From positions 1-36,276 of the IMG/VR virus record IMGVR_UViG_3300034121_000862: DNA of 36,276 bases. The stretch is one strand, 5' to 3'. Under the pieces are notes generated by a model that made no database searches, was not told where the DNA came from, and was given only the letters and a program-made list of their open reading frames with translations. Source of the stretch: a virus. This document shows, in pieces, positions 8,173-16,799 of this stretch. Both the position numbers and the translations under genes were made by a program. Each line of letters begins with the position of its first letter. Position 1 is the first letter of the stretch.

Positions 8173-8605
8173 TAAATTCAATTTTGCTGAGGTTAAACGA
8201 AAAATTGAGCTGACTAAAAAACAGCTCCCGGTTATACTTGCAAAAGAAACCGAGAAAGCTTTCGTTGAAAACTTTACGCAAGGTGGATTTTTTGGTAAGC
8301 AGTGGCAAGTGCCCCAGCGACGCGTGCCGGGAACAAGTGCTTATAAGTACCCAAAGAAACGAGGACTTTCACGCAGAACCAAGCCAACTTTAACCATGAC
8401 CGGTAGGCTTCGCCGTGCTGTAAACACATCAACACGGGTTAAAACATTCGAGCTTATTAAATTGGTAGTCAATTTGAAGTACGCAGCACGCCATAACGAT
8501 GGATTAGACGGAATGCCGCAGCGTCAATTTATGGGCGAGCATCCCGAACTCACTAAGAAACAAAAGGCCATCATCACTAAATTCTTTGATAAAGTATGGG
8601 CTTAA
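8165..8605 (+). CDS. Phage virion morphogenesis protein, Mu gpG-like (tail completion)
   Basis: 146 residues from the ATG at 8165. It shows the PF05069-like layout: an N-terminal helix, a FTQGGFFGKQWQVPQRR stretch, a basic segment with LTMTGRLRRAV, and then AARHNDGLDGMPQRQFMG, the typical YA..H..G....PaRpFlG ending. These proteins take part in head-tail joining or tail completion. It sits downstream of the gpF-like gene as in Mu. Confidence 0.8.
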   Translation: MANKFNFAEVKRKIELTKKQLPVILAKETEKAFVENFTQGGFFGKQWQVPQRRVPGTSAYKYPKKRGLSRRTKPTLTMTGRLRRAVNTSTRVKTFELIKLVVNLKYAARHNDGLDGMPQRQFMGEHPELTKKQKAIITKFFDKVWA

Positions 8606-9114
8606 AATTATTTGTAAATAGCATCCTTACACACGCCGAGGCTATGCCGGTGGCAGGTGGTACGTTTCATGTTGACGTATGGAACAACCAAGTGCAGTTC
8701 ATACGAGACCAAAGCCTCGAAGTCGTACCCTTTCCCGCGTTATTCGTGGAGGTATTATTTTCCGATGGCGGTCACGATGCTGAACGAATGACCGCACGAC
8801 AAGTACAAGTTCGCCTACATATTGTAATGGAGAAGATGAATGTGGAGGGCTATTTTGGGCGTAATACGGACATATACGACTACCGCGACTTGGTACTGCA
8901 ATACTTTAGCAAGTGGCACGCATCAACCGTTGGTTATCCCTACGACTTCACTCCCTTCCAATACACAGGCGAGCAACCGCAATATGACCACGATAACCTG
9001 TACGAATATGTACTCGAATTTTCGACCATGTTCAGTCAGATACTTGGGAACTACCAAGATATAAGCCAAACCAACGGTCAAATCACAACAATCACAATCA
9101 ATAAACAACCATAA
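8596..9114 (+). CDS. Putative tail terminator/completion protein
   Basis: 172 residues, overlapping the gpG-like gene by 10 bases. It is a mixed alpha/beta protein with ALFVEVLF, a QVQVRLHIVME strand and repeated aromatic residues in YDYRDLVLQYFSKW, resembling tail terminator proteins that cap the tail tube where it meets the head. Assignment is from size, fold impression and location between gpG-like and baseplate genes. Confidence 0.5.
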   Translation: MGLKLFVNSILTHAEAMPVAGGTFHVDVWNNQVQFIRDQSLEVVPFPALFVEVLFSDGGHDAERMTARQVQVRLHIVMEKMNVEGYFGRNTDIYDYRDLVLQYFSKWHASTVGYPYDFTPFQYTGEQPQYDHDNLYEYVLEFSTMFSQILGNYQDISQTNGQITTITINKQP

Positions 9115-9977
9115 TGGCACGCCCCGTACAAGAAATATACGCCCAAATAACTACTCAATTAACCACCGAACTCGCAACGGCGGGTGTGGCTATTGATGCA
9201 ACCAAATGGAGTAAGCGCAATTTGTTACGCCTCATTTGCTTTACTATCGCTACGGCAATGGCTGTATGGGAGCAAATTAATGACGTAAGTCTTTCGCAAA
9301 TGGAAACGGTTCGAGCAACCTCGGCGGCAGCAAGTAAAAAGTGGATTCAGCAAAAGATGTTTGAATTTCAATATTCAGCCACCGACCCTCAGAGCTTACA
9401 GATTATCAACGGCGTACCGGCATATCCGAATATTAACCCTGCCCTACGACTAATTAACGGTTGTTCGGTAACCACTACGTCCACCAATTTCGTACAAGTT
9501 AAGGTCGCCAAATCTTCGCCATTGGTAGCACTTACCACAACCGAAAAGAACGCTGCACAGGGCTACATCAACCAAATTGGCGCGGCGGGTATTACATACA
9601 ATGTTATATCGTTGTCATCCGATAAAATACTAATCATTGCCGACATTTATTACATCGGAACTTATTCGGGCGTAATCAAAGCCAACGTAATTAGCGCGTT
9701 AACCGCCTTTCTTACCGCACTTGCACAAACAAAATTCGATGGCTACCTTTATGCCTTGGATATTGAGCAAACAATACGTAATGTCGAGGGCGTGAATGAC
9801 GTAGTAATTTCACAATTATCGGTTCGACAAAATACCCAAGCCGTTGGAGCGGGTGTCGATTTAATCATCGGACAGGACTTAATTTTGCGACGCTACCAAG
9901 CGGCGGCGGGTTATATTACCGAGGAAACAACCGCTACTTATACCTTTAATGACACCCTAAATTTCATACCTGAGTAA
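9114..9977 (+). CDS. Baseplate J-like wedge protein
   Basis: 287 residues. Residues 1-100 are helical with WSKRNLLRLICFTIATAMAVWEQ. The C-terminal half shows the gpJ-type arrangement: KANVISALTAFLTALAQTKFDGYLYALDIEQTIRNVEGVNDV followed by strand-rich sequence ending in a fibre-attachment-like tail. Baseplate J proteins form the peripheral wedges of contractile tails and carry fibres. It is found here ahead of the capsid genes, not among the other baseplate genes after the tape measure, which is unusual. TAATG overlap with the next gene. Confidence 0.65.
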   Translation: MARPVQEIYAQITTQLTTELATAGVAIDATKWSKRNLLRLICFTIATAMAVWEQINDVSLSQMETVRATSAAASKKWIQQKMFEFQYSATDPQSLQIINGVPAYPNINPALRLINGCSVTTTSTNFVQVKVAKSSPLVALTTTEKNAAQGYINQIGAAGITYNVISLSSDKILIIADIYYIGTYSGVIKANVISALTAFLTALAQTKFDGYLYALDIEQTIRNVEGVNDVVISQLSVRQNTQAVGAGVDLIIGQDLILRRYQAAAGYITEETTATYTFNDTLNFIPE

Positions 9978-10639
9978 TGGCTTATTACGATATTGATACC
10001 GACAAATTTATAAAGGACAATGCGCCCGCCCGTAAGCGGTTGCAGTTCCCTGTGTTGGATTACTTACTCAAAGGATTGCTAAACGCTTTCACGCGATGGG
10101 TTGCTATTTTCAAGCTATACAAAGAAGGGGGCGGGGTTGTATGGGTAGCAGGTACTTACAATTATGGAGATTTAGCAGGCTATAACGGGCGTTTGTACGA
10201 ATGCACAAAAAACGGCACCACAACCAACCCAAGCGATAGTACCTCGTGGCGTTTGTTGTTTTCTTACATCGGCACCAATACGAGCCAATTATGGAACGGC
10301 ACGGTGATGCAGTTGGAATATGCACTCAATACCTATTGGGGGCTTACTTATTCCCCTACCCCGTTGGCGTCGAGCATTTATATTGTAACGAACGTTATAC
10401 CCGACCCGCAGTTTTTAGTCTCAACAAGCGACACACAAACATCGACCGTTGGTTTAGTAGGCGCGGATAGTTACGTTAGCCCGTCTTATACACTATCAAC
10501 AATTCCCCCGTCTTTTACCGTCTACGTTCCCTTTGTTTGGTACTTTACCAATTTTGGTACTACGGGAGACGGTCCGCTATTTGCATCAATAAACCCCTAC
10601 GTTACCGAGGGTACTACATACACAATTTCAACTTATTAA
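9977..10639 (+). CDS. Baseplate/fibre-base protein with CBM5/12-like module
   Basis: 220 residues, translationally coupled to the J-like gene. Residues 1-45 may bind the wedge (a gpI-like position). Residues 54-95 contain a chitin-binding-like module: WVAGTYNYGDLAGYNGRLYE followed by CTKNG and SDSTSWRLL, with the Y..GD....G..Y.C....W spacing of CBM5/12 domains. The remainder is Ser/Thr-rich beta sequence. It probably links the baseplate to a glycan or fibre. Confidence 0.5.
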   Translation: MAYYDIDTDKFIKDNAPARKRLQFPVLDYLLKGLLNAFTRWVAIFKLYKEGGGVVWVAGTYNYGDLAGYNGRLYECTKNGTTTNPSDSTSWRLLFSYIGTNTSQLWNGTVMQLEYALNTYWGLTYSPTPLASSIYIVTNVIPDPQFLVSTSDTQTSTVGLVGADSYVSPSYTLSTIPPSFTVYVPFVWYFTNFGTTGDGPLFASINPYVTEGTTYTISTY

Positions 10640-10641
10640 TT

Positions 10642-11457
10642 ATGTCTAAAAAACTTATAACAAGCAACATTTCGGTAGGCGCAAAAATGCCTATCATCAA
10701 AACTACGCTCGACCATTTACAGCAAGCCTACAACGAGCAGATACAAGCTATTTGTAGAAATATCGGAACCGATGATGCAGGGGGAACACCCGGAGCACCC
10801 GCCTTTGATATCGTTTACGGGTTGCAATCGACCTTAGTAGGCTCGGCATTTACTGCCAATCGAGGTTATATCTATACCGGTGGCGAGCTGTTTAGTGTAC
10901 CCGCCGCTTCGTTTACTGTTGGTGCGGGTGAATATCCTATTTTTGTTTTATCCGAAACATACGCGGCTGGAGACCCAATCGAGTTTACAGATGGCAATAG
11001 CTACAACATCCACCAAATTCGTACTGCCACTCTCGTAAGCGGAACAACATCAACCGCTAATTATTTAGGTACGTTTTCGGAGTTTACGAACAAGAAACTA
11101 CCCACAACCGTTTCGAGCGGTTCGGGGATTACCAACGGAACGAATATAACAAGCGCATTTAACTTGCTTGCAAAAAAAGACCATTTGGGAGTAGTAGTAT
11201 TGCAAGGGCTTTTACAGATGAATAGTAGTTTTGCGGTCGGTCAAGTTATTGCTACGCTACCAACAACACACCGCCCCGTTATTGTTGGCGGTGGAAATCC
11301 TCGCTTGGGGTTGGTAATTGTAAACGGCGCATCGTATGGCACTTTGCACGTTGAAATTAATCCGAGCGGACAAATCACGGCTGTTAAGGATAACAGCGGT
11401 TTGATTGGAAATAATGCTACTATTTACTTTGAAGGCATATCGTTCTACAATGTGTAA
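10642..11457 (+). CDS. Putative short tail fibre protein
   Basis: 271 residues from the ATG at 10642. An N-terminal helix (MPIIKTTLDHLQQAYNEQIQ) is followed by Gly/Thr/Ser-rich beta sequence typical of trimeric fibres, ending in a compact strand region (TIYFEGISFYNV). Clustered with the J-like and gpI-position proteins, it is likely the fibre attached to that wedge. No catalytic motif is seen. Confidence 0.5.
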   Translation: MSKKLITSNISVGAKMPIIKTTLDHLQQAYNEQIQAICRNIGTDDAGGTPGAPAFDIVYGLQSTLVGSAFTANRGYIYTGGELFSVPAASFTVGAGEYPIFVLSETYAAGDPIEFTDGNSYNIHQIRTATLVSGTTSTANYLGTFSEFTNKKLPTTVSSGSGITNGTNITSAFNLLAKKDHLGVVVLQGLLQMNSSFAVGQVIATLPTTHRPVIVGGGNPRLGLVIVNGASYGTLHVEINPSGQITAVKDNSGLIGNNATIYFEGISFYNV

Positions 11458-11653
11458 CAAATCAAGTTCAATGGAATTTCGAGTGCAGGGGTACGTGCGA
11501 CCCCAGCACAAGGAATTATTAAAAGGCTACAAAGAGCAGTACGACATGAGCGAAAGCAAGGTCGTATCGTTGGCCCTTAAAAACTTCTTTGATTCAATGC
11601 CCCAAAACGAGAAAGTAAAACTACTTGCACGGGCTAAAGTAACTCAAAAGTAA
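11450..11653 (+). CDS. Small ribbon-helix-helix-like DNA-binding protein
   Basis: 67 residues. Start at 11450, inside the last codons of the fibre gene (8-base overlap); an internal ATG at 11471 is an alternative. The core reads MEFRVQGYVRPQH, one strand, then KELLKGYKEQYDMSESKVVS and LALKNFFDSMP, two helices, which is the layout of a ribbon-helix-helix (MetJ/Arc) repressor. It lies immediately before the promoter region of the protease-capsid operon, where a GTAACTCA site overlaps its last codons, so it is a candidate late-gene regulator. That link is inference. Confidence 0.55.
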   Translation: MCNKSSSMEFRVQGYVRPQHKELLKGYKEQYDMSESKVVSLALKNFFDSMPQNEKVKLLARAKVTQK

Positions 11654-11685
11654 AAAGCGTAAGGCAATACGGCACACATTTGTAT
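11639..11685 (+). promoter_or_regulatory. Promoter region of the protease-capsid operon (GTAACTCA ... TTTG)
   Basis: GTAACTCA at 11639-11646 lies 33 bases (counted from the end of GTAACTC) before TTTG at 11679-11682, which is followed by TATATG. The -7 box lacks the TA part (CACATTTG). The arrangement TTTGTATATG is identical to that before 4713. Confidence 0.5.
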
Positions 11686-12723
11686 ATGCGCTATTGCCAA
11701 AATCCAAACGATGCAGTTCCAACGATGAAAATCCTCGCCCCTGTCGGCGGTGATTCGTATGATGCTGTTAGCGGTGAATTATTTTGCATGGAGCTTGACG
11801 AACTTGACCAAATGGGAAAGGAGTCGATTAATATCGTTATCAATTCGCCCGGCGGTTCAGTAATGGACGGAATGAGCATTTTCAATCGCATCCTACAAAC
11901 CAAAACCCCTGTTGATACCGAAAATGCGGGTATTGCAGGCAGTATTGCAGGTGTTATTTTTATGGCAGGGCGTAACCGTGTAATGATGGATTACGCAAAG
12001 CTGATGATGCACCCAGTGCAAGGCACTACCGACCAACAAGTTTATACGGAAATGTGCGATTCAATCGCCACAATGTTAAGCGCAAAAAGCAAGTGCACTA
12101 AAGACGAAGCGGCCGCCATGATGAATGCAACGACATGGCTCGGTGCTGATGAATGTAAGCGTCAAGGCTTCGCCACAAGCATCGCATCAACGCGCAAACT
12201 CAATAACCTAATTGAAGCACCTGAGGCGTTATACGCCGCGGTGAATAACTCTTTTTTTAATCAAACCCCACAAATAAGTATGTTAAAAGTAACAAACTTG
12301 CTTTCGTTGGAATCAAACGCCAACGAAGATGCAATCGTTGAAGCGATTAACCAATTGACGCTCGCTAAAAACGAAGCCGAAACGAAGTTAGCCGAGGCAA
12401 CAACAGCAAAAGAAGAAGCCGAAGCCGCTAAGGTAGAAGCCGAAACCGCTAAAGAAGAAGCAGAAAAAACTGCCGAAACATTAGCAACCGAAGCCGCCGA
12501 ATTGAAGGCCGAAAACTTAATCGGTCAGTATTCAGCTCGTATTGGTGATGCTAAAGACAGCTTCAAAGCTATGGCTGTAAAGAATTACGCCGAGACCGAA
12601 GCAATCTTGAAGCAATTGCCTTTGAATGTAGCCGCTGTGCCTACACCCGAAGCCGCTCCAGTTGTTAAAAAGACTGCCGCAAGCATCATGATGGAAATCC
12701 AAAACAAAACAAACCAAAAATAA
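11686..12723 (+). CDS. ClpP-like head maturation protease with C-terminal scaffold-like coiled coil
   Basis: 345 residues. Residues 15-190 are a ClpP/S14-type serine protease: NSPGGSV (54-59), nucleophile region GIAGS with S86, and LMMHPVQG with H109. The position of the usual catalytic Asp reads GFATSI with T164, so the third residue is missing or placed elsewhere. Residues about 225-290 are an Ala/Glu/Lys coiled coil built of near-repeats (KEEAEAAKVEAETAKEEAEK), typical of a fused scaffolding domain. It should cleave scaffold and the capsid N-terminus during maturation. The capsid gene follows. Confidence 0.88.
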   Translation: MRYCQNPNDAVPTMKILAPVGGDSYDAVSGELFCMELDELDQMGKESINIVINSPGGSVMDGMSIFNRILQTKTPVDTENAGIAGSIAGVIFMAGRNRVMMDYAKLMMHPVQGTTDQQVYTEMCDSIATMLSAKSKCTKDEAAAMMNATTWLGADECKRQGFATSIASTRKLNNLIEAPEALYAAVNNSFFNQTPQISMLKVTNLLSLESNANEDAIVEAINQLTLAKNEAETKLAEATTAKEEAEAAKVEAETAKEEAEKTAETLATEAAELKAENLIGQYSARIGDAKDSFKAMAVKNYAETEAILKQLPLNVAAVPTPEAAPVVKKTAASIMMEIQNKTNQK

Positions 12724-12739
12724 ACCCCCACCCACAAAA

Positions 12740-13843
12740 ATGAAAACCCGTTTTCTCTTTTCGCTCTTGTTGATGGTAGCTTTCGCAGTTGCCCTCAACT
12801 TCGCCGCCGACATTCCTGTGTTGGCCACCCCCGCCGTATTGTTTGCAATTGGATTTGTTAAAGGCTTAGTTGCTCCCGGTAACTTACCCGCTAACATGGC
12901 GTATGATTTTGTAATTTCGGACACCAACTACGCTGGTGAGGCCGCTTCTCAGTTTATCGTAAAAGCCATCACTGGTAACGAGACTGTACAAGGTGGACAC
13001 ATATACGTTAAAGATGGTATCAAAAAGAAGTTTACCATTCCGCGTTTCGATTCTGACTACGAGGATTTGATTCAAGACCGCGCGGCCACTCCGACAAGTA
13101 AAGGAGACATGACCGTTACCGGTAAGGAATTGAACCCAGCTGATTACATGATTTACGTTGAGTTTAACCCACGTGATTATGAAACCCATTGGTATGCTAC
13201 ACAATTGAACCCTACTTTAATCGACCGCAGTTTACCTGCAACCGTTGAAAGTACCGTTATTCAAGAGGTGTTGAAGCGTCATGACCGCTACATGAACAAA
13301 GCAATCTGGAATAGTAACACTACCAACGCCGCCCCTTCAATTTATCGTTATTACGATGGTTTAATCCGTAAGGCTAAATTGGCTACCGGTGGTACTGATA
13401 ACACTAACTTTGTTGTATCGCCTACTACATTGAGTGCTGGTAACATCGTTGGTGAATTGCAGAAAGGTTACGATTTAATCCCTGCCGCGTTGAAGTACGA
13501 TCCGAACATGAAGATTTTTGTTAACTACAAAACCTTCGACTTGTATATGCAAGCTCAACAAGCTCAATCGTTCAAGGGCGTAGATTTCACTCAAATGGGT
13601 GTTGCTCGCTTCCAAGGCTTACAAGTTGTACGTATCAACGATATGCCGAACGATACTTACTTAATCGCAAAAGGTACTGCCGGCATGGATAGTAACGTGT
13701 GGTTAGGTATGAATAGCGTTGATGATGCTACATTGGAATTATCAAAATTACAAGCCAATAGTGAGCTTTACTTTATCAAGATGTTGATGAAGGTAGACGT
13801 TCAATTTGGTTGGAACTCTGAAACTGTTTACTATGGTTCATAG
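12740..13843 (+). CDS. Major capsid protein
   Basis: 367 residues immediately after the protease-scaffold gene. The body (FTIPRFDSDYEDLIQDRAAT, then a region with YMIYVEFNPRDYE, VIQEVLKRHDRYMN, and a C-terminal YFIKMLMKVDVQFGW) fits an HK97-fold coat protein. The first 45 residues are strongly hydrophobic (MKTRFLFSLLLMVAFAVAL, then more) and look like a signal peptide or membrane helix, unusual for a coat protein. It may be a delta-like segment removed by the protease. A1 codon-usage note: favoured AAC, GGT and CGT codons suggest high expression. Confidence 0.85.
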   Translation: MKTRFLFSLLLMVAFAVALNFAADIPVLATPAVLFAIGFVKGLVAPGNLPANMAYDFVISDTNYAGEAASQFIVKAITGNETVQGGHIYVKDGIKKKFTIPRFDSDYEDLIQDRAATPTSKGDMTVTGKELNPADYMIYVEFNPRDYETHWYATQLNPTLIDRSLPATVESTVIQEVLKRHDRYMNKAIWNSNTTNAAPSIYRYYDGLIRKAKLATGGTDNTNFVVSPTTLSAGNIVGELQKGYDLIPAALKYDPNMKIFVNYKTFDLYMQAQQAQSFKGVDFTQMGVARFQGLQVVRINDMPNDTYLIAKGTAGMDSNVWLGMNSVDDATLELSKLQANSELYFIKMLMKVDVQFGWNSETVYYGS

Positions 13844-14027
13844 TGAATTAAAAGCCTACGTTGAAAGCAAGCCACATATTACCGATGTGTGGCTTGCCGA
13901 AGACGGCGGTTGGTATTTCGTGGAAATGCCGAACACAAAAAAAGTAAGTCGTGAAGATTTGCTTGGTGCAGAAGAAACGAGCGAAGGCGCACCCGCTCCA
14001 AAACCCAAAAAACAACCCAACAAGTAA
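13833..14027 (+). CDS. Small protein between capsid and decoration-like genes, 64 aa
   Basis: Starts at the ATG at 13833, overlapping the capsid stop. Residues 1-40 form a small beta-rich domain (SKPHITDVWLAEDGGWYFVE), and the tail is Pro/Lys-rich. No family is recognised. Position suggests a minor head component or assembly factor. Confidence 0.6.
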   Translation: MVHSELKAYVESKPHITDVWLAEDGGWYFVEMPNTKKVSREDLLGAEETSEGAPAPKPKKQPNK

Positions 14028-14028
14028 A

Positions 14029-14454
14029 ATGAAAAAGTTTTTATTCGCCGTAGCGTTGATGTTATCCGCTACTTTCGTTAACGCACAAAGTGCAACCCCT
14101 CGTTTCGGTACAAATGCCGAAAGTGATAATACCTACCGTGGTTTGTCATTGAATTGGCAGTCGGTTACTGATGCTGCCGGTATGGACACATTGACCGTTC
14201 GCACAAACAAATTTACCAACTATGTTCGTATCGCTTTAACCGATACCATCTCGATTTTACCTGTGGTAACTTCGTGCAAAGCTGGTGATCAATTAATTGT
14301 TGTTGCTACGGGTGCAAGTGGCCGTCGTGTACGTTTCGTTGGTGCAGGTTTTCAATCAGCAGGTTCAGCCACTACCTCTACCGGTGGCACTGTTGTAGTT
14401 ACCTTCATTTTTACAGGTACCGTATGGGCTGAGAAAAGCCGTATCGTTCAATAA
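14029..14454 (+). CDS. Virion-region protein with an N-terminal Sec signal peptide
   Basis: 141 residues from ATG 14029, one base after the previous stop. It begins MKKFLFAVALMLSATFVNAQ, a textbook type I signal peptide (basic n-region, hydrophobic core, VNA-Q cleavage site). The mature part is a small all-beta domain (Ser/Thr/Gly/Val-rich, VRIALTDTISIL, GDQLIVVATGA). A capsid-decoration role is suggested by position, but a real signal peptide would send it to the periplasm. Either the leader is used in capsid maturation or the product acts outside the cytoplasm. Confidence 0.6.
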   Translation: MKKFLFAVALMLSATFVNAQSATPRFGTNAESDNTYRGLSLNWQSVTDAAGMDTLTVRTNKFTNYVRIALTDTISILPVVTSCKAGDQLIVVATGASGRRVRFVGAGFQSAGSATTSTGGTVVVTFIFTGTVWAEKSRIVQ

Positions 14455-14475
14455 TTAAACCCCACACAAAGCAAA

Positions 14476-16008
14476 ATGGCTTTACCTAATATAACATTCA
14501 TCAAAGGACAGGGCGGCTTAGGCCGTGCCCTTCCCGGTCAAGACCACATAAGCGGGATGCTGTTTTATACAGCCAACCTGCCAAGCGGCTTTACCACAAC
14601 AAGCCGTGTAAAGGCATTGTATTCGGTATCGGATGCCGTTAATGCGGGTATATTGAACGATTACTCCGATGCTACCGCTTCAACAGGAACTGTAACCATT
14701 ACGGCCGCAGGATCGGCGGGCGATACCATTCGCGTTCGTTGTTCAAGCGTGTCGCTTAGTGGTGCGCTTTCTACAATTACATTAGGCGAATATACACGCG
14801 TGGGTACTGAGACTGCCGCGCAAGTAGCCACCGCAGTAGCCGCTTCGATTAATGCCAATACGCAAAATACAGGCTTTAGCGCAATCGCTTCGGGTGCAAT
14901 CATTACGATTACCGCTCCGAAGTTTTTCGGCACGTTTCTTAACAGCGGAACGCCTTATACTGTACAAGTAACAGGCGGTATAACAACCACCATTGTACAA
15001 AACGTAATACCCGGCGTTGCCTCAGCTCAAGCAGTATGGCACTACCACGTCAGCGAGTTTTTCCGTATGAACCCGAAAGGCATCTTGTACGTAGGATTTT
15101 ACGCCGTGCCTGGTACTTATGCCTTCACCGAAATTACGCTCATGCAGAATTTTGCACAAGGTGCTATTCGTCAAATTGGTGTATTCAAAACTGCCGCTTA
15201 TGCTGATAGCGACATCGCTTTAATCGATGCTGTATGCAAGGCAAACGATGCCATTAAGCGCCCGATTAGTGCGGTTTATTGCGCTAACTTAGTTGGTACT
15301 GCCGATATTACTACATTGGCTACATTGGCAACAAAAAGCAACAACAAGGTATCGGTTTGTGTTTCGCAAAGCGGTAGCGGTCAAGGCTTGTTATTGGTGC
15401 AAACCAACAGCACATCGATTACTCATTTAGGCACCATTATGGGCACCATTTCACGTGCAAACGTGAGCGAGTCAATCGCTTGGGTTAACCAGTTCAATTT
15501 GAGCGACGGAGTACAAAACGAAGTGGCTATGTTCGCAAATGGTCAGTACTACGAAACCTTTGCTTCGCTCGATTCTACCTTAGAAGGATTGACCGACAAG
15601 CGATACATCTTTGTGCGCAAGTTCAACGGCATTTCCGGTACATACTTTAACGATAGCCACACGGCTATTGCACAAAGTAGCGACTATGCCTACATCGAAA
15701 ACAACCGCGTTATCGACAAGGCCATCCGCGTATTAAACGCCGCTTATTTACCATTCTTGAACTCGCCTATTTCCTTGAACGCCGATGGCACATTAACCGA
15801 TGTTGCAGTGGGTACGTTTGAAGGTGTTGGTGAAACAGCTCTCGATGAAATGGTTCGCTTGTCGAACTTGAACGCCTACGATGTTGTTGTTGATCCATCG
15901 CAAGATGTGTTAAGCACTTCGGAGTTGGTAGTCGCTGTATCGTTGCTCATGCCCGGTGTTGCCCGTCAAATTATCATCCCTATTACCTTCACTCAATCAA
16001 TCGCTTAA
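14476..16008 (+). CDS. Contractile tail sheath protein (DUF2586-like)
   Basis: 510 residues. The N-terminus (MALPNITFIKGQGGLGRALP, GMLFYTANLP) and C-terminus (VGTFEGVGETALDEM, then VVVDPSQDVLSTSELVV and a final beta strand IIIPITFTQ) match the Bacteroidota DUF2586 sheath family. Residues about 70-170 are a Thr/Ala-rich insertion domain, likely the outward-facing decoration. The following 138-residue tube gene confirms a contractile tail. Confidence 0.85.
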   Translation: MALPNITFIKGQGGLGRALPGQDHISGMLFYTANLPSGFTTTSRVKALYSVSDAVNAGILNDYSDATASTGTVTITAAGSAGDTIRVRCSSVSLSGALSTITLGEYTRVGTETAAQVATAVAASINANTQNTGFSAIASGAIITITAPKFFGTFLNSGTPYTVQVTGGITTTIVQNVIPGVASAQAVWHYHVSEFFRMNPKGILYVGFYAVPGTYAFTEITLMQNFAQGAIRQIGVFKTAAYADSDIALIDAVCKANDAIKRPISAVYCANLVGTADITTLATLATKSNNKVSVCVSQSGSGQGLLLVQTNSTSITHLGTIMGTISRANVSESIAWVNQFNLSDGVQNEVAMFANGQYYETFASLDSTLEGLTDKRYIFVRKFNGISGTYFNDSHTAIAQSSDYAYIENNRVIDKAIRVLNAAYLPFLNSPISLNADGTLTDVAVGTFEGVGETALDEMVRLSNLNAYDVVVDPSQDVLSTSELVVAVSLLMPGVARQIIIPITFTQSIA

Positions 16009-16011
16009 TCT

Positions 16012-16428
16012 ATGGTACCTTTAATAAACGGCGTTGCCTATTCGTGGAGCACAATTAACGTGGTAATCTTTGGCAGTCAATTACGTGGCATTACTTCGGT
16101 TGAATACAACAAGAAGCAGAATATCGTTGATAACTACGGAGCTGGGCAATACGCCGTAAGCCGTGGTTATGGTAATTTCGAGTGCGATGGTTCAATTGAA
16201 ATGTATGCTGATGAGTTAAATAAGCTCATTGCTATTTCGCCGAATCGTAATCCTCTCGAATTGCCTTTCTTTGATATTGTAATCATGTTTGCCGGTGTTG
16301 GTGTTGCCCCTGTACGTGTAACTTTGAAAGCCTGTAACTTCATGGAGTTGCCAGTAGCTGTTGCGCAGGGAGACACATCAATCAAAGTAAAAATTCCTTT
16401 GAAGATTGCAGATGTCGTAAATAACTAA
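16012..16428 (+). CDS. Tail tube protein
   Basis: 138 residues, 3 bases after the sheath gene. Beta-rich, with a YAVSRGYGNFECDGSIEM core and a final VKIPLKIADV strand that would complete the tube subunit barrel. Size and position (sheath, tube, chaperone, tape measure) are diagnostic for contractile-tailed phages. Confidence 0.8.
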   Translation: MVPLINGVAYSWSTINVVIFGSQLRGITSVEYNKKQNIVDNYGAGQYAVSRGYGNFECDGSIEMYADELNKLIAISPNRNPLELPFFDIVIMFAGVGVAPVRVTLKACNFMELPVAVAQGDTSIKVKIPLKIADVVNN

Positions 16429-16429
16429 C

Positions 16430-16437
16430 TATCTTTG
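16430..16437 (+). promoter_or_regulatory. Bacteroidota -7 box TATCTTTG before the tail chaperone
   Basis: Perfect TAnnTTTG, ending 5 bases before the ATG at 16443. An ATTG at 16405-16408 lies 21 bases upstream and could serve as a weak -33 element. Confidence 0.5.
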
Positions 16438-16442
16438 TGGGT

Positions 16443-16799
16443 ATGGAAAATCAAAATACTCTTACCCCCTCAGAAATTAGCGCATACGAAGCGAAGGCAG
16501 TTGAAATTGCAAAAGAACGGGGAGTGCCTAAGGTGCTTCCCGTTGTTTTTATTCAGCCCGAAACGTTTAAACGCATCGTTGCTTATTTGCGCCAACCGAC
16601 CTTTGCTGAGAAACTTCACGCAATGGACCAAGCGTTAACAGCAGGCGTGTATATGTCAGCTTATAACTTATCGGAATTGCTTTTAATCAAAGACAAATCC
16701 GATGCGATTATCGAAACCAACGATGATGCACGCATGGGAGTTGTTGATTACTGTATGGGGCTTGTTTCTCGCTATCAAAATCAATTCGCAAAAAAGTAG
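16443..16799 (+). CDS. Tail assembly chaperone, unshifted product (gpG-like)
   Basis: 118 residues from ATG 16443. A helical, mostly polar protein (SEISAYEAKAVEIAKERGV, then PEVLPVVFIQ-type region and YMSAYNLSELLLIKD) placed between tube and tape measure, the standard place of the tail assembly chaperone that coats the tape measure during assembly. The last codons are GCA AAA AAG TAG, which contain a -1 slippery heptamer (16790-16796), so a fraction of ribosomes should make the longer product. Confidence 0.8.
   Translation: MENQNTLTPSEISAYEAKAVEIAKERGVPKVLPVVFIQPETFKRIVAYLRQPTFAEKLHAMDQALTAGVYMSAYNLSELLLIKDKSDAIIETNDDARMGVVDYCMGLVSRYQNQFAKK

Noticed and set aside
5880-8605. Mu-type transposable phage
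   Set aside because: Portal, gpF and gpG are Mu-like, but no transposase, MuB-like ATPase or Mu-type ends are present, and the contig closes as a circle.
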